DNA of 64,000 nucleotides. Origin: Pseudomonas bubulae. Lineage in GTDB: Bacteria; Pseudomonadota; Gammaproteobacteria; Pseudomonadales; Pseudomonadaceae. The notes under the pieces were generated by a model, which did no database searches, had not been told where the DNA came from, and worked only from the letters and a program-made list of their open reading frames with translations. A program made the position numbers and the translations under genes. Location of the stretch: contig NZ_CP146077.1 in the NCBI RefSeq assembly GCF_037023725.1, forward strand, positions 4,005,001-4,069,000. Reading direction: 5' to 3'. Numbering within the stretch: position 1 is the stretch's first letter; every line of letters starts with the position of its first letter. Below are positions 53,862 through 63,944 of this stretch, piece after piece.

Positions 53862-55568
53862 TTACTGAAGCAGTTTCATAACTGCGGAAGGCAACTGGTT
53901 GGCCTGGGACAGGATCGCTGTGGAGGCCTGCTGCAGGGTTTGTTGCTTGGTCAATTCAGCGGTTTCCGAAGCGAAGTCAGCATCCTGCACACGGCCACGC
54001 GCAGCGGAGGCGTTTTCATTGATGCTGTTCAAGTTAGAAACAGTGCTGTCGAAACGGTTTTGCACCGCACCCAGTGAGGAACGCTGGCTGTCGATCTGCT
54101 GAATCGCAGCGTCAAGCGCCTGAACGGTATTCTGGGACGCAGTAGCATCCAGAATATCCAACTGATCGACGGTAGTTTGTGAGGTCACTGCGCTAGTGGT
54201 GCCAGCTTCCAGCCCCAGATCAGCCAAGGTACCAGTACTGCCAGCGCTGATAACTATGTCTTTGTTGGCGGACAGAGAGATTTTGCCATCTTCAGTTTTG
54301 GTAGCTGTTGCACCTGCACTAGCGCTGTTGATCGACGAGATCACAGAGTCAATGTCGCTGCCTTTGGCGATCTTGATTTCAGTTGCGCCAATTTTCAGCG
54401 AGGTATCTGAAACGGTTTTTACGTTAGTAGTACCACTGGTCAGCCCCAGTGCAGCAAGCGAACCAGGGCCGCCGTTAGCCTTGTTGCCGTCTGCCAAAGT
54501 CAGCGCTTTGCCATCCGCAGAGGTCAGCGAGATACGGCCATTTTTGTCGATTGTTGCAGAGCCTACGTCGGGCAGAGCATTAAGCTGATCGAGGACATCC
54601 TGAACGGTGTCTTTACCAGTGGCGCCCAGGGTTACTGCCTTGCCATTGACAGTGATTTCGCCCGCAGCCAACTTCGATGCGCCAGTAGTGACCGTATTGG
54701 TAGTACCAGCAGTAAGGCCAAACTTATCCGCATCAGCACCGGCAATGGCAACCCCACCATGGGTATTCGTCAGGACGAGAGCACCACCAGCAGATACAGT
54801 GGCGTCAATTGTATTAGTTGGATCTTTATCCAACTCAGTCTGGATGGCAGTCGCTTGGGTAGCAACGGTGGCCAAACCAGCAGCAACAGTTATATCTCGA
54901 CCGTTGATATTGAGCTTTTCAGTGCCAGTTGTCGTGTATGCAGGAGCTGGTACCGCACCCGTCACTGCAGTTTCGCCACCGTTCTTGGCACCGCCCGTAA
55001 CCGAAGCAGCCATACCCGCCAGGTTCTCACCCGCCACCGAAGCAGTGCTGTACTGGCCTTTAAGACCTGCCGAGCTCAGGTCACCCACGCCGAAGGAGAT
55101 GGTTTCGTTGGCGTTAGCGCCGACCTGGAACTTGGCGTTCTGCATCGTACCGTCCAGCAGGTTTTTGCCACCGAAGGTGGTAGTGCTGGAGATACGGTTG
55201 ATTTCACCCTTCAGGGCAGTGAATTCCTGGTTAAGGGATTTGCGGTCTTCATCGCTGTTCGAGCCGTTCGCCGATTGCAGGGCCAGTTCACGCATACGCT
55301 GCAGAATGTTGGTCGATTCCTGCATCGCGCCTTCAGCAGTCTGAGCCATGGAGATGCCGTCATTGGCGTTCTTCACGGCAACGGTGAGGCCTTTCATCTG
55401 GCTTGTCAGACGGTTAGCGATTTGCATGCCAGCCGCGTCGTCTTTGGCGCTGTTGATTTTCAGACCGGAAGACAAACGAGTCATCGAGGTGCTCAAGTTG
55501 GTGGCAGCCTTGTTCAAGTTGTTCTGAACAATCGACGACGTTGCGTTTGTGTTAACTGATAAACCCAT
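53862..55568 (-). CDS. fliC: Flagellin FliC
   Basis: A 568-residue filament subunit. The conserved N-terminal D0/D1 part (about 1-180; [21 protein letters not shown]) and C-terminal D1/D0 part (about 470-568; [49 protein letters not shown]) flank a long variable region. That region contains three diverged copies of a 70-85-residue module (217-290, 298-381, 388-458), each ending in LGLTAGTT-like sequence. A sigma-28 promoter and a strong terminator frame the gene. Confidence 0.97.
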   Translation of the reverse strand: MGLSVNTNATSSIVQNNLNKAATNLSTSMTRLSSGLKINSAKDDAAGMQIANRLTSQMKGLTVAVKNANDGISMAQTAEGAMQESTNILQRMRELALQSANGSNSDEDRKSLNQEFTALKGEINRISSTTTFGGKNLLDGTMQNAKFQVGANANETISFGVGDLSSAGLKGQYSTASVAGENLAGMAASVTGGAKNGGETAVTGAVPAPAYTTTGTEKLNINGRDITVAAGLATVATQATAIQTELDKDPTNTIDATVSAGGALVLTNTHGGVAIAGADADKFGLTAGTTNTVTTGASKLAAGEITVNGKAVTLGATGKDTVQDVLDQLNALPDVGSATIDKNGRISLTSADGKALTLADGNKANGGPGSLAALGLTSGTTNVKTVSDTSLKIGATEIKIAKGSDIDSVISSINSASAGATATKTEDGKISLSANKDIVISAGSTGTLADLGLEAGTTSAVTSQTTVDQLDILDATASQNTVQALDAAIQQIDSQRSSLGAVQNRFDSTVSNLNSINENASAARGRVQDADFASETAELTKQQTLQQASTAILSQANQLPSAVMKLLQ

Positions 55569-55648
55569 GACGAAATCCTCATTAGATGAATACTGCGGCT
55601 TCCGGCCCTGGCAACCGCCGGGTGTGGCCTAGAGAACCTTCGTAATGG

Positions 55649-55675
55649 TTATCGTCGTAAACGCAGGTTGCTTGA
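55649..55675 (-). promoter_or_regulatory. Sigma-28 (FliA) promoter of fliC
   Basis: Minus-strand TCAAGCAA (55675-55668), an 11-base spacer and GACGATAA (55656-55649) match the FliA consensus TAAAGTTT-N11-GCCGATAA, seven of eight in the -10. The expected start leaves a leader of about 75 bases before the fliC ATG. Confidence 0.8.
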
Positions 55676-55764
55676 GGTTTATTTTGATTTTTTTTGCAGG
55701 CAAGGGGGCCATGCCTTGTAATTCAGGGGGTTAGCGGGGCGATGAGTTGCCGGGCACCCCCCAG

Positions 55765-55851
55765 TGTGGGAGCGGGCTTGCTCGCGATTCGGGCGGCGCG
55801 GTGCTTCAGGCAAACCAGGGTGATGCCATCGCGAGCAAGCCCGCTCCCACA
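55765..55851. repeat. REP pair upstream of fliC
   Basis: Inverted REP units TGTGGGAGCGGGCTTGCTCGCGAT-type (55765-55788) and complement (55828-55851). It lies between the terminator of the ketoacyl synthase gene and the fliC promoter. Confidence 0.87.
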
Positions 55852-55876
55852 GTTTCAATCAGCCCTGCCAGAAAGC

Positions 55877-55910
55877 AAAACGCCCATGGCTTTAGGGCCA
55901 CGGGCGTTTT
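55877..55910 (-). terminator. Terminator of the ketoacyl-ACP synthase III gene
   Basis: Stem AAAACGCCC(G/A)TGGC with complement around a short loop, followed on the minus strand by TTTTGCTTTC. It begins 18 bases after the stop codon at 55928. Confidence 0.8.
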
Positions 55911-55927
55911 GTGTTTCAACGTAATGC

Positions 55928-56854
55928 TTACGGGCGATAGATAATCGCCGAGCCCCACGACAGGCCCACGCCAAAACCGCTCAGCGCCACCCGCTTCCAG
56001 GTGGCATCCATCACGTGTTTTTCCAGCAGCAGCGGAATGCTCGACGACACGGTGTTGCCGGTCTCGACCATATCCTTGATAAATTTCTCCGGCTCGCCTT
56101 CAAAGCGACGGGCCACGGCGTCAACGATGGCCGCACTGCCCTGGTGGATGCAGAACGCGTCGATGTCCTTGGAGGTCAGCTCGGACTCTTCCAGCAACTC
56201 GTTCAAGTGCGCAGGCACTTTGAGCAGCGCGAAGTTGAACACCTGGCGGCCATTCATAAAGAACACACCATCACTGACTTTCAGATGCGGCGCACCCGAA
56301 CCGTCGGTGCCGAACTTGGCCTTGCCCAGCTGCCAGGGAGCGTCTTCGCCCATCCAGGTAGCGGTGGCGGCGTCACCAAAGAGCATGGTGGTGTTGCGGT
56401 CTTCCGGGTCAACGATTTTCGAGTACGGGTCGGCCGTCACCAGCAGACCGTTCTTCAGGCCCGCGGCTTCCATAAAGCCTTTCATCGCGTAGATACCGTA
56501 GACATAACCCGAGCAGCCCAGGGAGATATCAAAGGCGGCAACGTGGGTCGGCAGACCGAGCTTGTCCTGGACAATGGCCGCGGTGTGCGGCAGGCCTTCA
56601 GCGTCGCCGTTCTGGGTGACAACGATCAACGCGTCGATGGATTCGCGTTTAAGCTGAGGATTGTTGATAAACAGTGCGTTGACTGCCTCAACACACAGGT
56701 CGGAGGTTTCCTGGTCAGCGTCTTTGCGCGGCAGAAACGCCGAACCGATCTTGCCCAGAATGAATTCTTCGTCTTTGGAGAACTTCGCGCCCTGCGCGTA
56801 GTTGTCTACACCGCTTGCTGGCACGTAACTGGCGATGCTTTTAATGCCAATCAT
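55928..56854 (-). CDS. Ketoacyl-ACP synthase III family protein
   Basis: A 308-residue thiolase-fold enzyme with the full FabH triad: Cys114 (SLGCSGYVYG), His237 (CIHQGSA) and Asn267 (ETGNTVSSSIP). It should condense an acyl-CoA with malonyl-ACP. Such genes are found beside fliC in many pseudomonads and are thought to supply an acyl group for flagellin glycan or a related product, but this is not proven here. It has its own terminator and no cotranscribed partner. The housekeeping FabH is expected elsewhere. Confidence 0.88.
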   Translation of the reverse strand: MIGIKSIASYVPASGVDNYAQGAKFSKDEEFILGKIGSAFLPRKDADQETSDLCVEAVNALFINNPQLKRESIDALIVVTQNGDAEGLPHTAAIVQDKLGLPTHVAAFDISLGCSGYVYGIYAMKGFMEAAGLKNGLLVTADPYSKIVDPEDRNTTMLFGDAATATWMGEDAPWQLGKAKFGTDGSGAPHLKVSDGVFFMNGRQVFNFALLKVPAHLNELLEESELTSKDIDAFCIHQGSAAIVDAVARRFEGEPEKFIKDMVETGNTVSSSIPLLLEKHVMDATWKRVALSGFGVGLSWGSAIIYRP

Positions 56855-57188
56855 TGTGGCTTCCCAATACTAAATAGCTGGAGATCACCCGCTCACATAA
56901 TCGAGGGGCGCTGACAATAAAAGGGCTTGTGTGGGTGCGTAAAAATAAACAAAACAGCCCGAAAAAGGCCCGGCACCCGCCCGTACGTTTCACACGATAC
57001 AGTGAAGATGCGCGTTATGACTCATAGGTCACGCTATTTTGTGCGGTTTTATACAAAACATTACAGCCATAAAGGCGATTTTGTGGGAGCGGGCTTGCTC
57101 GCGATGGCAGCAACACGGTATTACCGGCATACCGTGTCGCCTGCATCGCGGGCAAGCCCGCTCCCACATCACCCCCCTGCACCGCTGT
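56855..57188. other. 334-bp intergenic region between flgL and KAS III gene
   Basis: Contains a REP pair (57082-57168) just beyond the flgL stop and presumably the promoter of the ketoacyl synthase gene near 56880-56960. I found no convincing promoter pair and no gene; short frames here have no recognisable coding character. Confidence 0.7.
57082..57168. repeat. REP pair downstream of flgL
   Basis: Inverted REP units TGTGGGAGCGGGCTTGCTCGCGAT-type (57082-57105) and complement (57145-57168). It starts 20 bases after the flgL stop codon and ends the flgKL transcript region. Confidence 0.87.
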
Positions 57189-58784
57189 TTAGAGCTGGTT
57201 GAACAGGCTCAGCTGGGAGATTTTCACGAACGCCAGTTGCGAGGCTTCGAGCATGGCTTTCTGGAACGCCAGTTCGATGGACGCCCCCGCCATATCGGTG
57301 TTGCCGATCGCCGCCGTGGTGGAATCGTTGGCCAGGCCCAGGCTGATATTTTCATCCGCCTGAATATCCACCGCCTTCAGGCGCGCACCAATCGAGCCGC
57401 GGGCGCTGTCAACGCCGGCACTGGCGTTTTTCAGGTTGCCAATCGCGGAGTTGATTACATCCCGCTGAGTTTTCTGGGCATCAGGATCTTTGTCAGTCGG
57501 AATAACCAGCGCCTTACGCAACTGACTAATAGTGTCCAAAGCGCTCTGGCTTTGATGGTTGTTACCACTGACCACAAATTGGTCGCCAGCAGCTCGCGCA
57601 CCGCTAAAGTCAAATCTGACTCCCAGAGCTGTGATCGAGTCGCCAGCCATGGTTCCGCTGGCAATCAATTTGCTACTGGCAGTAATCGGCTGGGCATAGA
57701 TTTCATATTCGCTATCGCTGGTGAATTTAATCACTGCACCATTGCTCGGGAAACTGTCACTGTAAGCCTTGGTATCATCAACCGTAGAGTCAGTGATTAG
57801 CGCAGTCGAGGGATTGCTTGGAGTGCGCGATACATTGAACGAATCGGGCTTGGCCTCCAGGGTAAAAGCGTATTTAGCCGCCTCGGTATCCTGATCCGCC
57901 GCCGGGATATCCTTAAGGTTCATGCTTAAATCGAACGACACGCCATGCAGACTGATACTCTGCCCACCTTCCTTGGTAGGGTCGAACGCACCATTGCCCG
58001 ACACCTGCGAAGTGATATCTGCCCCATCGGGGCTGCTCGTCAATTTGAACTGGGTTCTGCTGATAAACGTCAGCGTGTACGGCTGCCCTTCAGCGAAACT
58101 TTTATTGAACTGCGGGCTTGACGTGATTAAGCCCGCCGATACGGATACCTTTCCACCGTTGCTAGACACCGTACCGTCGGCAGCCGTCACCGGCGTAAAT
58201 ACAGTCTGGGTGCGTCCAGTATTGATCGCCCCTTCCATAAAGCTTTTGGCAGTATCACTGCTGGCCAGGCTCAAAGTATCCGAAACTTTAAGGTTAAGTT
58301 GAGTGTCGTCACCTTGATAGCTATAAGTGCCGTCGTTGTTACGCGCATAAGGTGGCGTGTTACTTTTTGAACCCGAGAACATGTAGTTGCCCGAGGCGTC
58401 CTTACTGTTGAGCAGGCTGAACACCTGATCTTCGATGCTGCCCAATTCATTGGCAATTGTAGCCCGATCCGCATCGCTGACACCGCCGCCACCCGCCTGC
58501 AGGGCCAGTTCACTGGCTTTTTGCAATGAGTTATTGATGCTGTCGAGCACCGCTTCCTGAGCACCCAGCGACGACTTGATGCTGTTCATATTGGTGCTGT
58601 ACTGCGCCAGCATGTCTTTTTGCTGCTGCAATTGCAGCAGGCGCGCCGCACCTACCGGGTCATCGGCAGCGGTCTGGATGCGCACGCCGGAGTCGATCTG
58701 GCTCTGGGTCTTGATCACCGACGAGAAGTTGTTCTGGTAGGTGGCACTGGTCGATTCAAAAAACTGCGAAGTTGAAATACGCAT
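57189..58784 (-). CDS. flgL: Hook-filament junction protein FlgL
   Basis: A 531-residue HAP3 protein. The N terminus (MRISTSQFFESTSATYQNNFSSVIKTQSQIDSG) and C terminus (LANDSTTAAIGNTDMAGASIELAFQKAMLEASQLAFVKISQLSLFNQL) are flagellin-like, with a long variable middle (about 150-400) rich in Ser, Thr and Asp and lower in G+C. The length is typical for Pseudomonas, longer than enteric FlgL. It lies 14 bases after flgK. Confidence 0.95.
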   Translation of the reverse strand: MRISTSQFFESTSATYQNNFSSVIKTQSQIDSGVRIQTAADDPVGAARLLQLQQQKDMLAQYSTNMNSIKSSLGAQEAVLDSINNSLQKASELALQAGGGGVSDADRATIANELGSIEDQVFSLLNSKDASGNYMFSGSKSNTPPYARNNDGTYSYQGDDTQLNLKVSDTLSLASSDTAKSFMEGAINTGRTQTVFTPVTAADGTVSSNGGKVSVSAGLITSSPQFNKSFAEGQPYTLTFISRTQFKLTSSPDGADITSQVSGNGAFDPTKEGGQSISLHGVSFDLSMNLKDIPAADQDTEAAKYAFTLEAKPDSFNVSRTPSNPSTALITDSTVDDTKAYSDSFPSNGAVIKFTSDSEYEIYAQPITASSKLIASGTMAGDSITALGVRFDFSGARAAGDQFVVSGNNHQSQSALDTISQLRKALVIPTDKDPDAQKTQRDVINSAIGNLKNASAGVDSARGSIGARLKAVDIQADENISLGLANDSTTAAIGNTDMAGASIELAFQKAMLEASQLAFVKISQLSLFNQL

Positions 58785-58798
58785 CGTCGCGGGCTCCC

Positions 58799-60823
58799 TT
58801 AAAGACTGTTGATCAGCGTGCTGAAGGTTGCTTGCGCCGCTTTGATGATCTGCGACGAGGCGGTGTAGTACTGCTGGAACTTGACCAGGTTGGAGGCTTC
58901 TTCGTCCAGGTTGACCTGGGATACCGAGTTGCGCACCTCTTTGGCGTAGGCCAAAGCCGCGCCATTGGCGGTGCCGTCGACCGCCGCCTGGCTGGCTTTA
59001 CCGCCCACCTTGGATACCAACTGACTGTAGGAAGTAGCCATGCTGACGCCGCCAGTGCCGTCCTTGCCTACGCCCACTGTGGCCTTGGTTTGCAGGCCCA
59101 GCAGTTCGTTGGCGTTGCGGTTGTCGGCCTTGCCGTCCTTGTTGAACTTGATATCGAAGCTGTCACCCTTGCCCGGCGAACCGCTGATCACCGTGTCGAA
59201 CCCCACGTTTGTAGTGGTGCCGTCCGCGTTGGTCACGGGCACATTGATCGTGACCTTGTTGTCCTGGCCCGGCACGATGCTGCCCTTGCCGATTTCCTTG
59301 CCGGCCTCGTTCAGTACCCGGTAGCTCTGGGTGCCATCCGCGCTGGCTTCGTCAAAGGCAATGCGCACCGGCATGGCGCCTTCAATATCGCTTTGCGCTT
59401 TGCCCAGATTGACGCCGCCGTAGATATCCAGCGCTGACGACAGATTGAGGCTACCCACTGCACCCGTACCGGTATTGGAGCTGCCCGGGCCAGCCACCAG
59501 CGGCCCGGCAAATGCCAATTTATTGGCATCGCTCATTTGCACGCCGATATTGCCTGCACCACTGCGGGTGGGGCTGACCTTGAACGCGTCGCCAGCGGTC
59601 ATCGGGCCGCCCTTGAGATCCAGGGTGAAACCGTCAATGACCTTGGCCGGGGTGTCGGTGGTAGCGAACGCCCCCATATCGGTGCCGTCGGAGCGCTTGA
59701 CCGAGTACTCGGTGGCGCTGGTGAACGTGACCTGATAGTCGTAGGCGGTCAGCGCGCCGCTGTCAGCGATGCTGACATTGAAGTTGCCTGCGCCAATATT
59801 TCCGGTCGCCGCCTGGCTGCGCTGGCTGATGGCCGTGGCACTGTTGATGCTGTTGAACAACGACGAGCCGAACTCGCCATTGGCATCCAGGCCCTGGCCC
59901 AGCTGCTGGTTGATCGCATCGGCGACCACAATGGCTGTACGGCCCAAATCGTTCATCGCCGGGGCCAGCACATCGTCGCGGTAACGCAGCAGGCCGCCGA
60001 TCTTGCCGCCACTGATCACCGAGGTCACATCCGAACTCGATTGCTGGAAGTTGACCTGGATGCTGTATTGGCTTTTATCGACCTTGCCCGGCACCGCCGA
60101 AATCGTGTTCGAGGTGCTGCCCTGCACCAGCGATTGGCCGGTACCCAGGGTAATGTCGTAGACGTTGTCGTGCTCCTGAACCGTCACCCCGACCAGCTCG
60201 TTGAGGCTGCGCACGGCTTCGTTACGCGCATCCAGCAGGTTGTTCGGCGTATTGCCAGCCGTGGTGGCCTGGGCGATCTGCTTGTTCAGCGAAGCAATGG
60301 TGGCCGTGTGCTGGTTGACCATCGAAGTCAGGGTGTCCAGCTGGCTGTTGATGCCTTCGTTCTGCTGGTTGAGCTGGGTCGAAATCGAGTTGAAGCGGTT
60401 GCTCAGGGTTTGCGCACTGGTCAGCAACAACTGCCGCGCGGACACATCACCGGGCGCCGCGGCGGCAGTTTGCAATGAGCTGAAAAAGCTGCTCAGGGCT
60501 GCCGATACGCCCGTGTTTTTATCCGACAGCAGTTTGTCGACCGTGCCGATCTGGTCGAGATAAGCCTGGGCATCGCCATTGAGCGAGGTGGTGGTTTGCA
60601 ACTGGGCGTCGAGGTAGGAGTTGTACACGCGGCGCACGTCGGCCAGGGTGGTGCCGGTGCCGATAAACACCCCGCCCACCTGTTGCGACGCGGCGCTGCC
60701 CTGGACGATCTGCTGACGCGAATAGCCCGAGGTATTGGCGTTGGCAATGTTGTTGCCGACTGTCGCCAATGCGCCCTGACTGGCGTTGAGCCCCGACATC
60801 CCGATGTTGATCAAACTCGCCAT
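58799..60823 (-). CDS. flgK: Hook-filament junction protein FlgK
   Basis: A 674-residue HAP1 protein. The N-terminal rod-type motif (SLINIGMSGLNASQGALATVGNNIANANTSGYSRQ) and the C-terminal SQVNLDEEASNLVKFQQYYTASSQIIKAAQATFSTLINSL are conserved. The variable central part carries several Gly/Ala/Thr/Asn-rich, bacterial Ig-like segments. It follows flgJ by 10 bases. Confidence 0.96.
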   Translation of the reverse strand: MASLINIGMSGLNASQGALATVGNNIANANTSGYSRQQIVQGSAASQQVGGVFIGTGTTLADVRRVYNSYLDAQLQTTTSLNGDAQAYLDQIGTVDKLLSDKNTGVSAALSSFFSSLQTAAAAPGDVSARQLLLTSAQTLSNRFNSISTQLNQQNEGINSQLDTLTSMVNQHTATIASLNKQIAQATTAGNTPNNLLDARNEAVRSLNELVGVTVQEHDNVYDITLGTGQSLVQGSTSNTISAVPGKVDKSQYSIQVNFQQSSSDVTSVISGGKIGGLLRYRDDVLAPAMNDLGRTAIVVADAINQQLGQGLDANGEFGSSLFNSINSATAISQRSQAATGNIGAGNFNVSIADSGALTAYDYQVTFTSATEYSVKRSDGTDMGAFATTDTPAKVIDGFTLDLKGGPMTAGDAFKVSPTRSGAGNIGVQMSDANKLAFAGPLVAGPGSSNTGTGAVGSLNLSSALDIYGGVNLGKAQSDIEGAMPVRIAFDEASADGTQSYRVLNEAGKEIGKGSIVPGQDNKVTINVPVTNADGTTTNVGFDTVISGSPGKGDSFDIKFNKDGKADNRNANELLGLQTKATVGVGKDGTGGVSMATSYSQLVSKVGGKASQAAVDGTANGAALAYAKEVRNSVSQVNLDEEASNLVKFQQYYTASSQIIKAAQATFSTLINSL

Positions 60824-60833
60824 GGTTCAAACC

Positions 60834-62090
60834 TTATAAATTCGTGAGAGAACCCGTCGAGGCGTAGCTCTGGTAGGTTTTCATTTGCTTGGCTATCTGC
60901 GAAATCTTGCTCGCGTACTCAGGGTCGGTCGCATAACCGGCCTTCTGCAATTCGCGTACAAACTGCTCCGGTTTATCGGCCGCATTGAGCACTTCTTTAT
61001 AACGATTGTTGCTCTGCAACAGCGTCACCAGATCATGGAAGCTGTCCTGATAGGAATCGTAGGAACGGAATTCCGCTGTCTCCTTGACCATCTGCCCGCC
61101 CCTGAACTCGCTGGTGATGGCCCGCGCCTGGGCGCCCTGCCAACTGCCGGTGGCCTTGATGCCGAACAGGTTGTGACTGCTGCTGCCATCTTGCTGGCGC
61201 ATCACCGACTTGCCCCAGCCGGTTTCCAGTGCGGCTTGCGCCACCAGGTACAGCGGGTCGACGCCGATGCGGTCGGCGGCCTGTTGCGCCATCGGCAACA
61301 TGGTGGCGACAAACGCATCCGGCGACTCGAAGGCCTGTTTGGCCGGGGCCAGCGGCGGCTGCGCCACGGCACGACCGTAAACCTGCATGCGCCCGTGCAC
61401 GCCACTGGCACTGAGCATCGGCTGGCGGCTGCCCTTGAGCACGGCATCCAGCCCCGGCGAAGTGCGCCCCGGCACGGCGGCGGTATTGAGCGTGGAACGC
61501 GCCGGATCGGCCGATGGCACGATCCCGGCCAGCAAGCGGTCAGTCAGCTTGCTCGGCAACGCCAGACGGCGCTGATTGAGCAGGGCCATGTCATTCTGAT
61601 GGCCGCCGCCGGCTGCCTGCGGCGTAATGGCGACCCGCGAAGCCCACAATGGACGCTGACCACTGGAGCGCACAAAAGGGCTGTCGACGGTGGTGGCGGC
61701 CGGGGCTTTGGCTTCGGCAGTCAGCGCCGTGGTCGCCGCAGCCTCCCCCGGCACCGCAGCTTTGTTTTTCGACATCTGGCGCATCAACACATCGGCCAGG
61801 CCGATACCACCGCCCTGCCGGGACAGGGTCACGGACAATTGCTGGTCGTACATTTCCTGATACTGCTTGGCCGCCGGGGTGTTGAGCGGGTTGTCCTTGC
61901 CCAGCACTTCGTTGGCCGAGCGCATCGACTTGAGCATTTCGTTGAGAAACAGCGACTCGAATTCCTGGGCAACTTTGCGCATATTGCCGTCGCTTTCGCG
62001 GTCGCCGACTTTCAGATTGTTCAGCCGATTCAGGTCGGTGAACGCCCCGGAATCGCTGCCACTGACTACTCCACTCTTACGCATATCCAT
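60834..62090 (-). CDS. flgJ: Rod cap / peptidoglycan hydrolase FlgJ
   Basis: A 418-residue bifunctional protein. The N-terminal rod-scaffold domain (about 30-120; VAQEFESLFLNEMLKSMRSANE) caps the growing rod. The C-terminal glucosaminidase domain (about 258-410; FVATMLPMAQQAADRIGVDPLYLVAQAALETGWGKS, NLFGIKA, YDSYQDSFHDLVTLL) opens the peptidoglycan; the catalytic Glu is in ALETGWG. An Ala/Pro/Thr linker (about 125-250) joins them. Confidence 0.96.
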   Translation of the reverse strand: MDMRKSGVVSGSDSGAFTDLNRLNNLKVGDRESDGNMRKVAQEFESLFLNEMLKSMRSANEVLGKDNPLNTPAAKQYQEMYDQQLSVTLSRQGGGIGLADVLMRQMSKNKAAVPGEAAATTALTAEAKAPAATTVDSPFVRSSGQRPLWASRVAITPQAAGGGHQNDMALLNQRRLALPSKLTDRLLAGIVPSADPARSTLNTAAVPGRTSPGLDAVLKGSRQPMLSASGVHGRMQVYGRAVAQPPLAPAKQAFESPDAFVATMLPMAQQAADRIGVDPLYLVAQAALETGWGKSVMRQQDGSSSHNLFGIKATGSWQGAQARAITSEFRGGQMVKETAEFRSYDSYQDSFHDLVTLLQSNNRYKEVLNAADKPEQFVRELQKAGYATDPEYASKISQIAKQMKTYQSYASTGSLTNL

Positions 62091-62100
62091 GACGTCGACC

Positions 62101-63222
62101 TCAGATCACGATCAGGTCGGCTTGCAGCGCGCCGGCCTGTTTCAGCGCTTCGAGAATCGCCATCAAGTCCCCTGGCGCTGCGCCGACCTGGTTTACCGCC
62201 CGCACGATTTCGTCGAGGGTGGTGCCCGGGCCGAACTTGAACATCGGCTTGGCTTCCTGCTGGGCATTCAGTCGCGAACGCGGCACCACGGCGGTCTCGC
62301 CGTTGGACAGCGGGCCGGGCTGGCTGACAATCGGGTCTTCGGTGATGGTCACGGTCAGGCTACCGTGGGTCACTGCGGCGGGCGAAACCTTGACGTTCTG
62401 GCCAATCACGATGGTGCCGGTGCGCGAGTTGATGATGACCTTGGCCACCGCCTGCCCCGGATCGACTTCGAGGTTTTCCAGGATCGACAGATAGTCGACC
62501 CGCTGGCTCGGGTCCAGTGGTGCGGTCACGCGAACCGAGCCGCCATCGATGGCCTGCGCCACACCGGGGCCGAGCAGGTCATTGATCTTGTCGACGATAC
62601 GCTTGGCGGTGGTGAAGTCCGAGCGATTGAGGTTCAGGGTCAGGCTGTTGCCCTGGTTGAAACCGCTGGGTACGGCCCGCTCAACCGATGCGCCACCCGG
62701 AATACGCCCGGCCGACGGCACGTTGACGGTGATTTTCGAGCCGTCGCGGCCTTCGGCATCGAAACCGCCGACCACCAGATTGCCCTGGGCCACCGCATAC
62801 ACATTGCCATCAATGCCTTTAAGCGGTGTCAGCAGCAGCGTACCGCCGCGCAGGCTTTTGGAGTTGCCGATGGAGGAAACGGTGATATCGATCACCTGCC
62901 CCGGCTTGGCGAATGCCGGCAAATCGGCGCTGATGGACACCGCCGCAACGTTTTTCAGCTGCACATTGCCCGAACCCGGCGGTACCTTGATGCCAAACTG
63001 CGACAGCATGTTATTGAACGTCTGCAGGGTAAACGGGGTTTGTGTGGTCTGGTCACCCGTACCATTCAAGCCCACCACCAGGCCATAACCAATCAATTGG
63101 TTGGAACGCACGCCGGAAATGCTGGCGATGTCTTTCAACCGCTCGGCGTGGGCGCCCAGGGAGGTCGACAACAGCAACACGGCTGCCAGCAGATGCTTGA
63201 GGTTGGGCATGGTGAGCTTCAT
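62101..63222 (-). CDS. flgI: Flagellar P-ring protein FlgI
   Basis: A 373-residue periplasmic protein forming the P ring around the rod. It has a signal peptide ending GAHA and the family sequence [33 protein letters not shown] through [23 protein letters not shown] 63222 is used; ATG 63210 would give 369 residues and is nearly as likely, since neither has a clear Shine-Dalgarno. It starts three bases after flgH. Confidence 0.96.
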   Translation of the reverse strand: MKLTMPNLKHLLAAVLLLSTSLGAHAERLKDIASISGVRSNQLIGYGLVVGLNGTGDQTTQTPFTLQTFNNMLSQFGIKVPPGSGNVQLKNVAAVSISADLPAFAKPGQVIDITVSSIGNSKSLRGGTLLLTPLKGIDGNVYAVAQGNLVVGGFDAEGRDGSKITVNVPSAGRIPGGASVERAVPSGFNQGNSLTLNLNRSDFTTAKRIVDKINDLLGPGVAQAIDGGSVRVTAPLDPSQRVDYLSILENLEVDPGQAVAKVIINSRTGTIVIGQNVKVSPAAVTHGSLTVTITEDPIVSQPGPLSNGETAVVPRSRLNAQQEAKPMFKFGPGTTLDEIVRAVNQVGAAPGDLMAILEALKQAGALQADLIVI

Positions 63223-63224
63223 CA

Positions 63225-63920
63225 CTAAAAGGGAAACAGCGGGCTAAGGAAGAAACGGTCAAACCAGCCCGGCTGGCTCGCATCGGCAAACGAGCCGGTG
63301 CCCGAGTAGGTGATGCGCGCATCGGCCACACGGGTCGAAGACACAGTGTTGTCAGTGGCAATGTCATCGGCCCGTACCAGGCCGGCAATGCGTACCAGCT
63401 CGTCGCCGGTGTTAAGGGTCATCCACTTTTCACCGCGCACGGCGATGATGCCGTTGGGCAGCACGTCGGCGACAGTCACGGTGATCGAACCGGTCAGGCT
63501 GTTGCCCTGCCCGGCCTTGCTGTCGCCCTTGGTGGCACGGCTGCCGCTGTAACCGGCATTGAGGCTCAGGTCACCCCCGCCCAGCGGGTTGTTGGTGGTC
63601 AGGCCGCTGCCGAACAACGAGGTCAGGCCGATGCTGGTGTTGCTGTTTTTACCGATCGCCGAGTTGGCGTTTTTACTCGCCTGGGTCTTCTCATTAAGGG
63701 TAATGGTAATGATGTCGCCGATGCGGTACGCCTTGCGGTCGCTGTACAGGTTCTGCTCGAAACCGGCCTGGTAAATCGAGCCGTTGTTGGCGGCAGCCGG
63801 CAGCGGCGTACGCGGCAGCACAGGTGCGTAGTACGGGTCGTTGGCCCGCGGTGGCGGGCTGACGCAGCCGGCCAGCAAGGTGATGGCGCCCAGTGCCAGA
63901 ACAGAAAACAAGCGCTTCAT
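63225..63920 (-). CDS. flgH: Flagellar L-ring lipoprotein FlgH
   Basis: A 231-residue outer-membrane lipoprotein forming the L ring. It has a type II signal peptide with lipobox LLAGC (Cys19), [28 protein letters not shown], and the conserved [40 protein letters not shown] segment. Complete. It lies 24 bases after flgG. Confidence 0.97.
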   Translation of the reverse strand: MKRLFSVLALGAITLLAGCVSPPPRANDPYYAPVLPRTPLPAAANNGSIYQAGFEQNLYSDRKAYRIGDIITITLNEKTQASKNANSAIGKNSNTSIGLTSLFGSGLTTNNPLGGGDLSLNAGYSGSRATKGDSKAGQGNSLTGSITVTVADVLPNGIIAVRGEKWMTLNTGDELVRIAGLVRADDIATDNTVSSTRVADARITYSGTGSFADASQPGWFDRFFLSPLFPF

Positions 63921-63944
63921 GAGCTCTCCCGCTATTTCACGTAA

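Larger units (their letters stand above)
55569..55927. other. 359-bp intergenic region between KAS III gene and fliC
   Basis: No supported gene. In order from fliC: leader, sigma-28 promoter (55649-55675), a REP pair (55765-55851) and a terminator hairpin (55877-55910) for the upstream ketoacyl synthase gene. This isolates fliC as its own transcription unit. Confidence 0.8.

Noticed and set aside
19549..57168. REP pairs considered as CRISPR repeats or insertion-sequence ends
   Set aside because: They occur as isolated inverted pairs with unrelated spacers, not as regular direct-repeat arrays, and no transposase lies between them.
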